Positions 53,553 through 64,000 of a DNA stretch of 64,000 nt are shown here, piece by piece (position 1 is the stretch's first letter; each line of letters begins with the position of its first letter). The position numbers and the translations under genes are program-made. The notes below the pieces were generated by a model. That model made no database searches and was not told the DNA's origin. It worked only from the letters and a program-made list of their open reading frames with translations. The DNA is taken from the NCBI GenBank assembly GCA_001599975.1, contig BCIO01000001.1:4027631-4091630 (forward strand), written 5' to 3'. This stretch comes from Cystobasidiopsis lactophilus (lineage: Eukaryota > Basidiomycota > Agaricostilbomycetes > Agaricostilbales > Chionosphaeraceae).

Positions 53553-54113
53553 TCAACTGGCGCTGGGAATCTGCTGACAAAATAAGCGGGCAGCATTGAT
53601 AAATGATACAAGGTACTCACCGATCCTGACTGTAGTGTCACCAAAGGCTCTGGCACCGCGTCCTCCTCCTCGTCCCTGTAGTCTTCGAAATCCATCTGCG
53701 CGCGAGGAAGGCTAAGCGAAGGAGCAGAGGCGATGCGCACAGACAGCTCACATAATCATAGATGACTCTATCCAAACGAGGCAGAGGATGAAATAGGGTT
53801 AAGAACGGGAAGGGCAGTCTCACGCACCTGATGATGAGAGAGCAGCTTGGGCACGTCGCGACATCTTCAGCGGCGGCCAATTGTTTCTTTTAAATGCCCT
53901 CAACGACTGAATATTCCATTAGAGTCTTGAGACGATGCTCACCTTGGAGATTTCGAAGCGATCGCCGCAAGGGCATGGATAATGAAAAACCTTTGCTTTG
54001 GCGTCCCAGACCATGTCCTCAATCTCTATCTCGTCATCTGAGGCATTGAAGTGTATCAGAATAACGGGAAAACGCAGTATCGCGAGAAGAAGAGACCGAC
54101 AGAAAGACACCAT
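53553..54113 (-). CDS. DPH3: Dph3 (Kti11), diphthamide biosynthesis and tRNA modification
   Basis: Small CSL-type zinc/iron protein that gives electrons to Dph1-Dph2 for diphthamide on eEF2 and serves Elongator-dependent tRNA modification. About six exons join in phase to 92 residues. The first, MVSF, is joined by T|AT to [20 protein letters not shown]; then [57 protein letters not shown] and LQSGSQIPSAS. The four metal cysteines are present (CPCG and CPSC). Length and order match the family; the C-terminus is more acidic than in yeast. Start 54113 supplies the [13 protein letters not shown] needed by the family. Complete and probably active. Confidence 0.92.
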
Positions 54114-54705
54114 GGCGTTTGCGGTCCAAGAAAAGTCGAAATGAGTCGACTCGCGGTGGCAAATCCGTCATCGGTCGCGGCAGCTCAAGACTCAGTCGAC
54201 AAACAGGAAGCGACAAGAAAGTAGGAGAGGTGGGTGGTCTAGTCAATTACAGACTAATAGTACAACAGCGGCGTGGGCAAGTGGGCCCAACGAATCCGCT
54301 CGTCTCGGTGCTCCGAGAGTCTACAGCTCTTACAGGAGTCAAGCCAGAGCACACAGAAAGGCCAATCATGCGGCTGCGGGGTCAAAAACGAAGGAGTTAG
54401 AGCCGAGGAACGAGGTGGCAAAAGGTGAAAGACGGGAAGTCGGCTAGATGAGCGCCGTTGCAAAGGCCAGCCCAGCAAACGGTGTCATCGAGAACAGCCG
54501 ATGGGTTCGAAGGGGCTGCACTGGAGGTTTTGAGTTAGACCGCGACCTGGAAGTCCGGCGAGACGAAGGACGCCGATGCGGCAAGCGAGGCGAAAGCAGG
54601 GTTGTAGAAGCACAGGCCGGGGCCGCCTTGGTTGGGACCCGGATAAGAAGAGATGATCGCATCACGACGAAGAGCCGAGGAGATGGTGGCCAAGGGCGAG
54701 AGAGA
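54114..54705. other. Intergenic between PET127 and DPH3
   Basis: 0.6 kb. Apart from the small frame at 54444-54662, listed separately, nothing is seen. Holds the DPH3 promoter and the PET127 3' end. Confidence 0.4.
54444..54662 (-). CDS. Possible small protein with mitochondrial-type leader
   Basis: Weakly supported 72-residue frame. It starts MRSSLLIRVPTKAAPACAST, Arg/Ser-rich and without acids throughout (SRRTSRSRSNSK), and ends with a short hydrophobic stretch MTPFAGLAFATALI. That is the composition of a mitochondrial presequence followed by a membrane anchor. No relatives recognised. It could equally be chance in the PET127-DPH3 spacer. Confidence 0.22.
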   Translation of the reverse strand: MRSSLLIRVPTKAAPACASTTLLSPRLPHRRPSSRRTSRSRSNSKPPVQPLRTHRLFSMTPFAGLAFATALI

Positions 54706-57588
54706 TCACCGCCCTTTCCGCCCTCTGGCAATTCGCTTGTGGGTGCGGGAGGTCGCTCGAATGATCTTCAGCGTCTGCGATGGCTCCTTTCTGTATATGA
54801 CACCTCTGACGAGAGGAAATGGAAGAAGACCGGCTGGGTCGGGAGTGATCTTGGGCGGTCGCTGTGGCGTCGTCGCGACCGCTGGCGGCGCATCGGACGT
54901 CTCGCCATCTGAAGTGCCTGCCAGCTTTTCCGCCTCTTGGCCAACGTCGGCAGCTTTCGCGTCTCCCGTTGCTGCCTTTTTTGCCTTCGGTCGCTGCTCG
55001 TCGTTGTGCTGTTCTACCAGCGCCAATTGCGCTTTGCTGAGACCTTCTGGCAGGGTCACCACTCTGCCGATCCTGATAGCCCGTTTGCGCATGGCCCAGA
55101 GTTGCTTCCCGACATCTTCGGTCTGGACACAGTGTCGCAGGCGCAAAGTGTTGTCCTCGGCGCGACCAAGAAACTGGTGGAAAACGGTGGGCTGGTCCGG
55201 CTGGGTGACAAACACATGTAGAATGCCCATTTGGTGAAATTTAGTCGCTGCATCGACCTCGACTTGGATCGTCGCTCCGTCCTGGAAAATCGCATCAACT
55301 TGGTGCCGCTTTGGCTCACAATGGGCAATGCGCAGCTCACTTCGTGGGGAATGTCTTTAGTCACATATCGAAGAATATGCTCCAACGCGGCTGTCATGAG
55401 TCGGAAATCCTGTTCTGCCCTTTCGTAGGTCCCGGAGGTGAAGCGGTCAATCGTTTCTAGCGGCCAGTATTGAAACCCTAAGATCTGATCCGTATTGTGA
55501 TGCGCCACAAAAATGCCTGAGCCCAACTGAATGAGCATGGGAGCAGCGGGAGTGGCGTGACATCTGGAACTTGCCGTCCATGCCTCCGATTCGAGCTTGC
55601 AGGCTGGACTGATGTAAGCTTCCCTGCAACCTGATCAAATAAAGCAAACAGCTTACGAGTACTTCAGAAACGCAGATCTGGCGAGATCATAGTCTTCCCT
55701 TTCATAAGATCCATAGCGGCCGTGGAGGTGCTGCAGGCGATAGTGTTTGCCCGCTGCTGCGTTCAGACGGTCGCTTCTAATGGAGACGGTGGCCCGCGTC
55801 TTTATGTCAAACGTTTTGCGCGGAAGGCGGTCGTCGTAGCAGTCGATCTGGGACCGCATAAACAGGCCGCCGCACTGGGTGTAGGAGTAAGCCCCAGCTG
55901 ACTTCTCTCTCGTGGTGTTGCCCGCCGCTTTTCTGAAAGTGTCAAACTCCTCCTTCGGCACTGTGAGAAGTTTCTCGCCGATGTGGCCCTGAATGTGCCC
56001 AAGCGTCAACAAAGGATTTCAGCAGGCGAAACTTAACACACCATCTGGCTCAGCAAGTCATTGAGGCCCGTCTCGGGTTCTTTACTCGCTTGATCGATCA
56101 GCCACACGCCATCTCTTGATGTCAACTTGACTGCAGCAGGTAAGCTGATGCCGGGCGAAAGCGTCTTGAGCTGGCGTAGTCGTCGTCGTGAGATCGGTAT
56201 GAATTTCCATCAAGGAGAGCTCTTACTAATGATGCAAAGGCGTTGCTAAACCTCCCTAGACGAAGTTCTCGGAAGGGATAAAGCATGCACCAAATTTGGA
56301 CCAACATCGATGTCAACGAGGATGTTGACCCGGCCAAGAAGGCATTGTTGTCCTTTGCGAGTTGCGAGAGAGTCGCGTCTTTGGACGGCGGAGCCCAGTA
56401 GCTCAAGGCTTCCATATCCATCTCGTTCGGCTGGGCCAGGGAGGCGTCCAACGGAAAGTTCTGCATCCCAGTGCGCTCGTCGACCATCCGATGGACAACG
56501 CCCGGGTTGAAAAGAACCCGAGCAAGGTCGTGCTCGAGCTGCGGCACCGCAGTGCGGTTTTGCAAGGCAAAGACGGACGTGTGCTTGAGGGTGACCGACT
56601 CGGTTGAGATGTCGATGGCGGCCTCGTCGTGTGGGAATTTTTCGAGTTGCTTCTGATAAACCCGATTGAGATACACAACTTTCTTCGCAGGCATGTGCAA
56701 TCGGGCCTTTGAGACGGCCGAAAGCGGAGGCCTTCGCACAAACTTCACGGCTGGCCGCTTCGACCTGACGGGAGAGGCCTTTGCCAACTTCGTCGTCTTG
56801 ATGCTCTGGAGACGCTGGGTCTGCTCGTGCGCCGATGGGATTGGAGGTAGTTCGACAGACGGCGCAGATTCGACTGCGGAGATGTGGACTGGTGACGGAA
56901 GCGGAGCTTGTGCGGCCGGGCTTGTCGGTGGGTCCTCACTCGAGGTCGTGGTCGTGGTAAAGGCTTCCTTTGTCGCCTCCTCTTCTGCGGCTTTCGGCGA
57001 CGGGTCGTCACTCAAAAGAGTTGCGGTGGAACCCTCGTCGCTCGCCGGCTGCTCTACTTCCGCCTTCCTAGCAGCTTTTGCGGCCTTTCCTGCTTCGATG
57101 GCAGCCTTATGGGCAGCTCTTCGGGCAGCATTTGCGTCCTGGCGTTCCTTCTCTTGCGCGACGATTTTCGTTCGCAGTCCTCTGGTCTTGGTGTGCAAGT
57201 CGGCTATTTTGCGTGTCAGGCTGTCTCGCGAGTAATCAACTGGAGACAGAAGTGCTGATAGTTGAGCCTCGTCCAGATGTTTTGTTATTGGGCCATCAAG
57301 AGCAGCAAGCTTGGCAACCGCCTCGTTGAGGACGCGGGTGGCCTTTTCCACCTGTTTCTGGAGCCTTGGCAGTACGTCCGCTGCCGTTGCTGCGCGCTTT
57401 GAACTAGCTCCGGTCGCTGTGGAAGAGGTGTCTTCTGCGAGTGTCCCACTAGCTGAAGTCACCGAAATGCTGGGCGGCGCAGAATTTGCAGGCTGGGCTG
57501 CCGCAATCGGCGTGGGCTCCGAAGACGTCGAGTAGGCCCTGAGCGCGCTCCGTAGACATAGCTGCTGGGTGGAAAACAGGCGAAGCAT
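54706..57588 (-). CDS. PET127: Pet127-type mitochondrial RNA processing protein
   Basis: Inner-membrane-associated protein required for 5' processing and turnover of mitochondrial RNA; its catalytic part is a PD-(D/E)XK-like fold. About five exons. N-terminus MLRLFSTQQLCLRSALRAYS is a good mitochondrial presequence, followed by an Ala/Pro/Ser-rich linker with coiled-coil character (ARRAAHKAAIEAGKAAKAAR). Family core: VPQLEHDLARVLFNPGVVHR, NFPLDASLAQPNEMDMEALS with YWAPPSKDATLSQLAKDNNA, GSTSSLTSMLVQIW, then DGVWLIDQASKEPE-like, CGGLFMRSQIDCYDDRLPRK, TFDIKTRATVSIRSD, YDLARSAFLKYS, FQVRIGGMDGIFVAHHNTDQ, ILGFQYWPLETIDRF. The Asp in TFDIKTRA is the likely nuclease-fold Asp. The C-terminus (54706-55100) is a Lys/Ala/Pro linker. 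The 3' joints are approximate; the family is firm. Confidence 0.83.
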
Positions 57589-57734
57589 CCAAGGCCCGTT
57601 TGGGCGGGTCGAAGGCGCTCTCCAAAGAATTTCGCGCGCTCAGGGCATGATGCGCCACACGCCAAAAGAAAGTGTGGGTTTCAGGGACTAAAACTACAGG
57701 ATAGGATGCTTGTGGAGACACAAGTGTATATAGA

Positions 57735-58973
57735 CTACGTGCTAGGTCGCATGGAAAGCCATTGCACAACCTCCGCGATGTCTGGGAATGACAATGATTT
57801 GACAGCCTAAATGGGCTGAGCTGAGGAGGACCCACTCGTCTGGTTCTTGGCGGATATAGAGCTTGCATGCAAGTCAGTCCTGGGGAATGAAGTCAAAGTT
57901 GGGAAGGCTCACTATGCGGATATCTCGCGAGTGGTGATCTTGCCCAATTCCCTGTGTCGAGGCAGCCCTGTCAGCTACGCTCTAGCTGACTGTAGAGTTC
58001 CTCTCACATCTTTTCTATCAACTCCTGCACCTTAAGAGCGCCGGGCAGATCAGACTTGTTGCCGAGCACCAAGAGAGGGATGGCCGCAAGCTCGGGGCGC
58101 TCCAGCAGCGCATGCAGCTCGTGGCACGCTGAGTCGATTTTGTCCAAGTCTGCTGAGTCTACCACGAATCTGTGCGCCTTACGGGTGAGCTCAAATCTCC
58201 ATGGGGAATCGACGGAGCGAAGCGTACAGAATGGCTGCCGTCCCGCGACAGTATCGACTCCTGCTTGGCAGATTAGCTTGCGCGGTCCGTTTCTGTGCTT
58301 ACAACGTACCACATCGTCCGAAAGCGAGCTATGTATGAGGAATGAGAATGAGCTATGAGATCTGACGAACTCAGACTCACGTTGACCGCCGACCTGCGAG
58401 CCAACGGATGGACCTGAGTGCAAGCCAAAAGCACACACTAGTAATCCTGCTTACATCCCAGAATCTGTGCCACTAAAGCGTGAGCTAGTGGATCAAGGGG
58501 ACGGGACGACCAGGAACCGACCGTATTGTCACTTTGCCCTTCTGGACCTGTAGTCTGGATGTAACAGCCCATCCTAATGTGAGATGAAGTGGACGACCAG
58601 CGTACCTTCTTGTGGTTAAAGCCAATGGTCGGGATGATCTCCTCGTTGAACACGCCATTCTGCGCCATCCGCATCAGCCCTTGCCCTTGCCCTCTCGCCT
58701 CCCAAGCCTGACGCACCGAGATGACATTGACCAGCGACGTCTTGCCAGCTTCGTGCACTGTATCAGCAGCGTGTCCAGGCCAGTTTGCAGCGGCTCACAG
58801 TTCTGCAGACCGACTGAGTGGCGTTCAGACGTCAGCATCCAGCAACAGCTCCACTTCGCCCAAGCAGCAGCAAGTTCCTCACCAATCGTGACCTCGAGTT
58901 CTCTTGACCAGAACAGGCCTTGCAGCCACTCCCACCACGATTGCCACCAGCTAGACGTCGGCTGAGCAGACAT
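57735..58973 (-). CDS. ARL8: Arl8-type small GTPase
   Basis: Arf-like GTPase of lysosome/vacuole membranes that links them to kinesin and tethering factors. Ten or more exons. N-terminal amphipathic leader (SSWWQSWWEWLQGLFWSREL) replaces a myristoylation signal, as in Arl8. G1: VGLQNSGKTSLVNVIS; G2: FNEEIIPTIGFNHKKV; KGKVTIRFWDVGGQPRFRTM (G3 WDVGGQ); RYCRGTAAI; VDSADLDKIDSACHELHALL; G4 LLVLGNKSDLPGAL; REISAYSISAKNQTNIAEVV with QWLSMRPST. All nucleotide motifs are intact. The P-loop is built from two parts: a 15-nt exon (58799-58813) and an exon starting at 58748 after acceptor AAG. An upstream CAG acceptor would add three residues inside the P-loop. About 185 residues, the family length. Confidence 0.88.
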
Positions 58974-59092
58974 TCAAGGCACAATCGAAGCAGTTCAGGA
59001 GCAACTTAATTTGCTCGCGGAGTGGCCGAGTGGCAAATTCAATGTTTTGGTACAAGCTATGGGTTTTGGATTCATGACAACATGTAGAATGC

Positions 59093-62000
59093 TCAATGCG
59101 ATTTGGTGGAATCGTAGACGACGCGAGCGCCGGCGAACGTGTATCTGTACGCGAGACGTCAGGGTTGGCTCTTTACCAAACGGGTTGAAGAGACTCACGG
59201 ATAGCCTTCCTGGTACCAATTGCGGCTGAAGAGTATGTGTGAGCGCGGCAGAGGTCAATCAGAGAGAGAATGGCTTACAAAGTAGGTCTGCCACAAATCC
59301 TGGGGATCGAGGCCCAAGATCCGCCGAGCATGACTCTATGAGTGCCGTCAAAGAAGTCGGACTATGTCAAGCATTGAGTGAAGATCATCCAAGATGGATC
59401 AAGCAAAGCTCACCGAGTAGCCGGGGTAGAGCAACGAGGACGAGAAGCCATCGTAGGCGTCAAAGTTGGTGGACGTCCACTCCCAGACGCCGCCGTTGTG
59501 CACTCCAGAGAGCTTACCGTCGCGATCGACGGTGCCAGAGGAGGCAGGGATAGGGTGCCAGTTGCGGAAGCCAATGTTGCTGGCTGCCGAGTCGACCGGG
59601 TGCTGATTGAGAAACAGCCGCAGTTCAGGCTCGGTCGGCAGTCGACCACCCTTTGAATGAGCGAAGCTGGACAGCTGACGGCCGCTCGCCATCAGAGGCC
59701 AGTGCGCAGCCACTTCAAAGTCGACATAGCCTGGCGCGTACACCACTCGGACGCCAAACTCTTTCTCCGACTGTTGAAGCCAAGAGGCTGGGATGAGGTC
59801 TTTATCAAAGTCTTGGGTCTTCAGGTAGGCCAGGTATTCGGCGTTGGTGATGGGCAAGACATCGATCTCAAACGCCGCCACTGTGACCCCGCAAAAGCTT
59901 TAGATGCGCTCATCTACCGCGTATGCGGAGGGGAAGCTCACCTTCGATCTTCCTGAGTCCGTTCTCGTTATCCCAACCGAGCGAGTGGGTCGGGTCGTAG
60001 GGCGTGGTTGAATCATCCTCATCCTTGTCGGCATGGCCAAGGGAGACGGATTGGGCGTCAAACGAAACGGTGCCTTTATCTTGCTTTGACGCAAATTCGC
60101 TCCACTGAGCGGACAGCGCCTTCCAATCAGGGGTGGCGAAAGAGGGCGGCGGGTTGATGGCCTCGCTCTTTTGGAGCAGCATGTACAGCAACGTCTCTAG
60201 ATGCATTGCCTCGTGCTCGTAGACCATCTGAAAGTATAATTAGGGGAGTTTGAGACAAGAAAGTCATGGCAAAGGCGCACCGAAATGGCACGGGCCAAGC
60301 GGCGGCTCTCGGCGTTGATTTTGTCCAAGCGGCCGTTCTTGTAGATGGCTACAAGGCGCTGGCGCACCCGGTCCCGATAGTCTAGAATTTCTTGGAGCTT
60401 GGGCCAGTCCTCTTCTTTCTCGGGCACGATCGAGTGGTCGTGGCACTGGGTGGGGTCGTCCATGTTGGGGTCGATGCCGCGCTCGAAGATTTGTGTGTAC
60501 GAGGCGGGGTGAGTGTATTCTTCTTTCAATGCTCGTGAGAGGTGGATTTGCAGGAAAGTTGGTATGTGGCCGATATAAAAAAGGCAGATGTCTGCGCGAC
60601 CAGTCGGTAAGCGAAGAGCTATCCTCGGAAGAAGCAACAAACGCACGACGGAGATCAATGGGCTTGGTATGCAACAAGCTTTTGGGTATCATGTCCAGAG
60701 TCACGCAGTCGAAGGCCTTCCACAGGGCCTCCCAGTCTTCGACCGACGGCATGGCGAAGGGGTTGAGACCTTGGTCAACAGCGATGGTGGTCGACTGAAA
60801 GTAGAAAGACGGCTTCTCAACAAGATACATGCCGTAATTGTGCTCGGTGTGGTGCCAGCTGCGGACTTGGCGCAAGCCAACTTTGTCGAGCAGCAACGCA
60901 ATGTCAGCGGCGTTGTACTTGAACGAGCGCTCGATAAGGAGAAGCTCGTCCTTCTCGATGACCACGTCGTCCCTGTTGGGGATCGAAATGGTGATTTGGC
61001 ATTTGGCGCGCAAATAGGCCTTTGTGGCCGAAGTCAGCATCAATTCTCGGATCCGGTTGCGGTTACTAGTAGTGAGACGCACCTCATGACAGCCTTCTTG
61101 TTCATTGAAGCGATGGACGTAATCAACATTGTCGGAGGACATGTTGGTCTTGGCGCCGCCGTGCTTGAGAATGCGACCGATGTGGTCAACGCCGTTGAGA
61201 ATGAACCTGTCCGTCACCTTGGTCGGGTCGCCATAGGCCAGCTCGACCTTGGCAGCGTCCTCGGTGGAGTCGATGCCAATCAAGAACCGGTCCCCGGGTG
61301 CCAAACCTTCGTCGACGTAACGCTTGAGAATTTCGGCCGCTTCTTCGCGGGTGAAATTGCCAATCGAGGAGCCCAGCCAGAGCAGCGCCTTGCGCTCGTT
61401 GGAGTCAAACACTCCTTTGTTGGGCTTGTTGGGCGACAAGTGGGGCAAGAACTCTTCGTAGCTGGCCCGAGCGCCCTTGATCAAGACTTTATTGCTGACG
61501 GCTTCTTCTTCGATGTTGGTGACCGAGGCTTCTTCGAGCTTTAAGAGAGAATCCAATGTGGCAACGAGTTGATCATGCTCCAGGTCGACCTGTCCAAAGG
61601 GTAAGATATGGATTATCCTCACCGATGACTGAACAACCAACGGCGTAGTAGGTGAGAGGCTTCTTGCTCCTCTCTGACAATCTAGCCAAGGCTCTGAGGA
61701 GCACGCTGGTCTTCTTTAGAGAACCGGCACCAAGCTCGACGATAGATTCGGCAGGCGCATGAATCTCGCCGTTAACGCCAAAGTTGGACTTGCCAGACTC
61801 GAAGTCGCCCCATTGCGAAGAGACCTTCTCTGCCGCAGGTTTGGGTTCATGTGAGGCATCCTCGAGAGGCTCTTGGTCGTTCTCTTGCTTTTCGCCCGAC
61901 GGTGCGAACATGGCTTCGGCCTGCGTAAATCGACATCAGACCGCGGAACAACGCGACCATTGACCACTGAGGACAACTCACAATGTCGTCGCCATGTTGA

Positions 62001-62581
62001 TTCAGGAGGTCGAGTTCGGCTTGGAAGAGCTGTGTGCGCAGATCAGTCAGCATCGGTCGCTCTGCCAATGCAAAATGATGGTGGTCGGAAGCAAGAGACG
62101 TTCATGAGGGGAGAAGCCAATCATTGAAGATGCACAGCATCGATAAAGAAGAGACTCCGCAAGAAGCATGCCCCAGAATGGTCGGCAAGCCGTCGAGGCC
62201 GAAGAGAGGCTGGTGGCGAGCAAGAGAAAGCACATCCTGGCAGGAGACTCACAAAGTACTCGGACAGCTCGGTGATCTGATCGTAGTACTCGAGGCCCTA
62301 GCGAAAGAATGGATCAGTAAGCAGTCGGGACCGGTGGCCAACTTCGATCTCACAGCATCATCGTAAAGGACAACTTTGAACGAGATTGAGCTGGTGGACT
62401 TGACATCGATCTGGAGAGGCTTACTGGTAGGCAAGTGCTTCTTATAAGCAAACGCCCCAGAGCCTCGGGGTTGATCTTGAAGCCCAGCGAGGATCTCCTT
62501 GAACAGAGGTGCCTCCTGCTCGTCTGGCGGGCTGAACTCCAAGATCTCAATGCCGGAGTTGGTGTACCTTCGATTCGGCAT
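59093..62581 (-). CDS. EGT1: Ergothioneine synthase Egt1 (EgtD-EgtB fusion)
   Basis: Makes the antioxidant ergothioneine from histidine: the N-terminal EgtD-like methyltransferase forms hercynine and the C-terminal iron enzyme (DinB plus FGE-sulfatase) adds cysteine as a sulfoxide. About ten exons. EgtD part: LEYYDQITELSEYF, SIVELGAGSLKKTSVLL, LLWLGSSIGNFTREEAAEIL, FLIGIDSTEDAAKVELAY, with FNLNVL-like YVHRFNEQEGCHEVRL, ending WHHTEHNYGMYLVEKP. DinB part: YIGHIPTFLQIHLSRAL, QIFERGIDPNMDDPTQCHDH, and the iron motif HEAMHLETLLYMLL (HX3HXE). FGE part: PITNAEYLAYL, GGRLPTEPELRLFL, GFRNWHPIP, NGGVWEWTSTNFDAYDGF, HRVMLGGSW and NWYQEGYPYTFAGARVVYDS. Start 62581 (MPNRRYTNSGIEILEF). All known metal and SAM motifs are present, so it should be functional. 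Confidence 0.92.
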
Positions 62582-62867
62582 GTTCAAAGGCAGTGGTTGG
62601 ACGGGACAGGAGGGTTGAAACGTTCATGCATCGTCCGGACTTGAGCCGAATGACCCCGCGCTCGGTCGATGTGGCACGATGTCACTTGATTTGTCACGCC
62701 CGACGTGGAGCTCATGTCTCTGGGCCCGCGATGTTCGTGGGCGATTGAGGGCTTTATCATGAAAATGAGATCACCCGGATGTGTGTGAAATGCAAGGGGA
62801 GACAGTGCTTTGGAGAATCAATGATGAAGAAGATGCGGCGGGGTGAAAGTTCATGCCCCCAGACTTT

Positions 62868-63383
62868 TCAAGCCTTGCCCTTCCTCTCGAGCTCAGCCTG
62901 CTCCTCCAGCATGATCTGCTCGTCAATCTTGGCGCCCCGCGAGGGCTCGTTGCCGTGGGCGCGGGCGGCGGCGGTCGGCAATGGCGCGTCCTCCTCCTCT
63001 GCCGCCTTGTCGAGCTTCTCCTGTTGCTTCTCCGCTTTCGCTCGGTTCGCAAGCGAGTGCTGGTCCTTGGGGTCTACTCTCGTACTATGAGACTTGGCAT
63101 GAAGAAAAACGAGGGAGAGAGGCCCACCATTTAACTTGGACGAGTCCTCCTTTCCGTGCTCGTAGGGCTCGGCGATGGGTTCCGGCTCGTTGCTCTTGAA
63201 GTTCTTCTGGTCACCATCGCTGGCCTATCAAGTTGTCCAAACGAATCAGCACACGCGACACCCAGGAATAGGAATTTTTCGCCAAAGCGTACATGAGCTT
63301 CGTATTGAGACTGTGAAGGGACAAACTCAGGTTATGTTCGGATCAAACATAAAGATAGCGAGCTCGCTCACAATGGTAGACAT
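62868..63383 (-). CDS. Small charged fungal protein of unknown function
   Basis: Four exons join in phase to 110 residues: MSTI, SQYEAH, ASDGDQKNFKSNEPEPIAEP with YEHGKEDSSKLN, and DPKDQHSLANRAKAEKQQEK to ERKGKA. The two first exons are 12 and 18 nt. The protein is very charged and probably helical or disordered. The block HGNEPSRGAKIDEQIMLEEQ, AELERKGKA looks like a conserved ending I associate with small fungal stress-type proteins, but I cannot name a family. No signal or membrane segment. Because the first two exons are so short, automatic annotation may miss the start. It lies 287 bp upstream of EGT1 on the same strand. Confidence 0.62.
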
Positions 63384-63574
63384 CTTTGACTTTGTTGGAT
63401 GCTTTGGATGGAGGAGCGCAAGAGAAAGCGCGAAGGTCCAAGAGGAGCGCGACCATACGTCATGCTTAAGCTCGCTCGAGGATGAGGTCAGGACCCGCTC
63501 CCAAAGCCTTGCTGAAGCTTGTGGGCCTTGCCAAAAGACAACTTCGGCTGAGATCCGAAGCTGCCGAGGAAAGT

Positions 63575-63976
63575 TCAGACGCCAAGGAGGGAGACGTCCC
63601 TGGCGAGTTGGCCAGCCGCCAGCGAGCCGTACACGCCAGCGGGCTTCTCGAAGAAGCTGAGCTCCAACTCTGCCTCTGCCTCCTTCAACCCTCCGCTCTC
63701 CATCCTGCCAGACCCATCCTCCGCGTCCGAGGTGGTGGCCAAGCGGGAGTAAAAAGGGTCGACAGCTTCGTCCCGCCACGGCTTTTGGAGGCGGTCGAAG
63801 ATGGGCAGGTCGGCGGAGGACTTGTAGTCGCTGTTGTCGGTCTGGTGGATGGGCGCGAAGGTCAGAGGGGTGGGGTACATCCATTCGGTCGAGTCCACAT
63901 GCGCGATCAAGGCGTCCAGCTTGGGTTGCATGTGCCTCGCCACCTCTGTCAATACCAACAAGCCAGCCATGTCAGT
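63575..63976 (-). CDS. Last exon of an unknown gene, 5' part outside the window
   Basis: Partial. The exon opens after tttccgcag with TDMAGLLVLTEVARHMQPKL, continues DALIAHVDSTEWMYPTPLTF, IHQTDNSDYKSSADLPIFDR, KPWRDEAVDPFYSRL, then an acidic tail (LKEAEAELELSFFEKPAG) and a stop at 63575-63577. The gene runs off the right edge on the minus strand. No family recognised. An ATG at 63970 lies inside this exon, so a gene starting there is possible but less likely given the acceptor. Confidence 0.45.
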   Translation of the reverse strand, partial: TDMAGLLVLTEVARHMQPKLDALIAHVDSTEWMYPTPLTFAPIHQTDNSDYKSSADLPIFDRLQKPWRDEAVDPFYSRLATTSDAEDGSGRMESGGLKEAEAELELSFFEKPAGVYGSLAAGQLARDVSLLGV

Positions 63977-64000
63977 CTGCGGAAAGACATAACGTGAGGC

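Noticed and set aside
58680-58740. Apparent 19-residue insertion in ARL8 after NVIS
   Set aside because: It is an intron (gtgcgt ... gcgcag); removing it restores the family spacing to GVFNEE.

Overview
This 64-kb window is nuclear DNA from a fungus, most likely a basidiomycete with a compact genome. Genes are packed 40-300 bp apart on both strands. Most are cut by many short GT-AG introns of about 45-75 nt with gtgagt/gtgcgt-type donors, and several exons are only 10-40 nt. EgtD-EgtB fusion ergothioneine synthase, Pet127, Sfp1, Dop1, Eaf1, Atg15, Dph3 and Mhf1 fit a fungus, and an EED-type Polycomb protein fits a lineage that kept PRC2. Genus cannot be fixed from the sequence alone. All gene models below were spliced by hand from reading frame, splice sites and family alignment from memory. 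Spans run from start codon to stop codon, introns included.

Layout. 1-7.7 kb: Dop1 (3' end cut by the window edge), mitochondrial ribosomal protein uL2m, histone-fold protein Mhf1/CENP-S, and the lysine methyltransferase Efm7. 7.9-13.6 kb: a full-length ABCC transporter, the only place with ambiguous bases. 14.3-18.6 kb: an F-box protein, the mitochondrial pyruvate carrier Mpc1 (11 exons, four of them 10-22 nt), and an unrecognised protein rich in SP/TP sites. 19.6-27 kb: an Msb1/Mug8-domain protein divergent from Mediator subunit Med25, then a low-complexity nuclear-type protein. 27.6-39 kb, all on the minus strand: F-box protein, RluA-type pseudouridine synthase, aldehyde dehydrogenase, Fig4 phosphoinositide phosphatase, and the NuA4 subunit Eaf1. 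39-43.5 kb: ribosomal protein uL14 divergent from EED, then a gamma-type p24 cargo receptor. 44.3-47.8 kb: a tandem pair of unknown paralogues, possibly with a third degenerate neighbour. 47.9-54.1 kb: Atg15 lipase, transcription factor Sfp1, a long gene-poor stretch, and Dph3. 54.7-64 kb: Pet127, Arl8, ergothioneine synthase Egt1, a small charged protein, and the 3' part of an unknown gene.

The genes do not form a single pathway or cluster. They are ordinary housekeeping loci: membrane traffic (Dop1, Fig4, Arl8, p24, Atg15), mitochondria (uL2m, Mpc1, Pet127, pseudouridine synthase), chromatin and transcription (Mhf1, Med25, Eaf1, EED, Sfp1), and translation (uL14, Dph3, Efm7). The most unusual signals are structural. 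These are micro-exons with a GC-AG intron in MPC1, alternative in-frame acceptors that interrupt catalytic loops in FIG4 and ARL8, and a tandem duplication of an undescribed gene. No transposon, virus-like element, tRNA, rRNA or CRISPR array was found.
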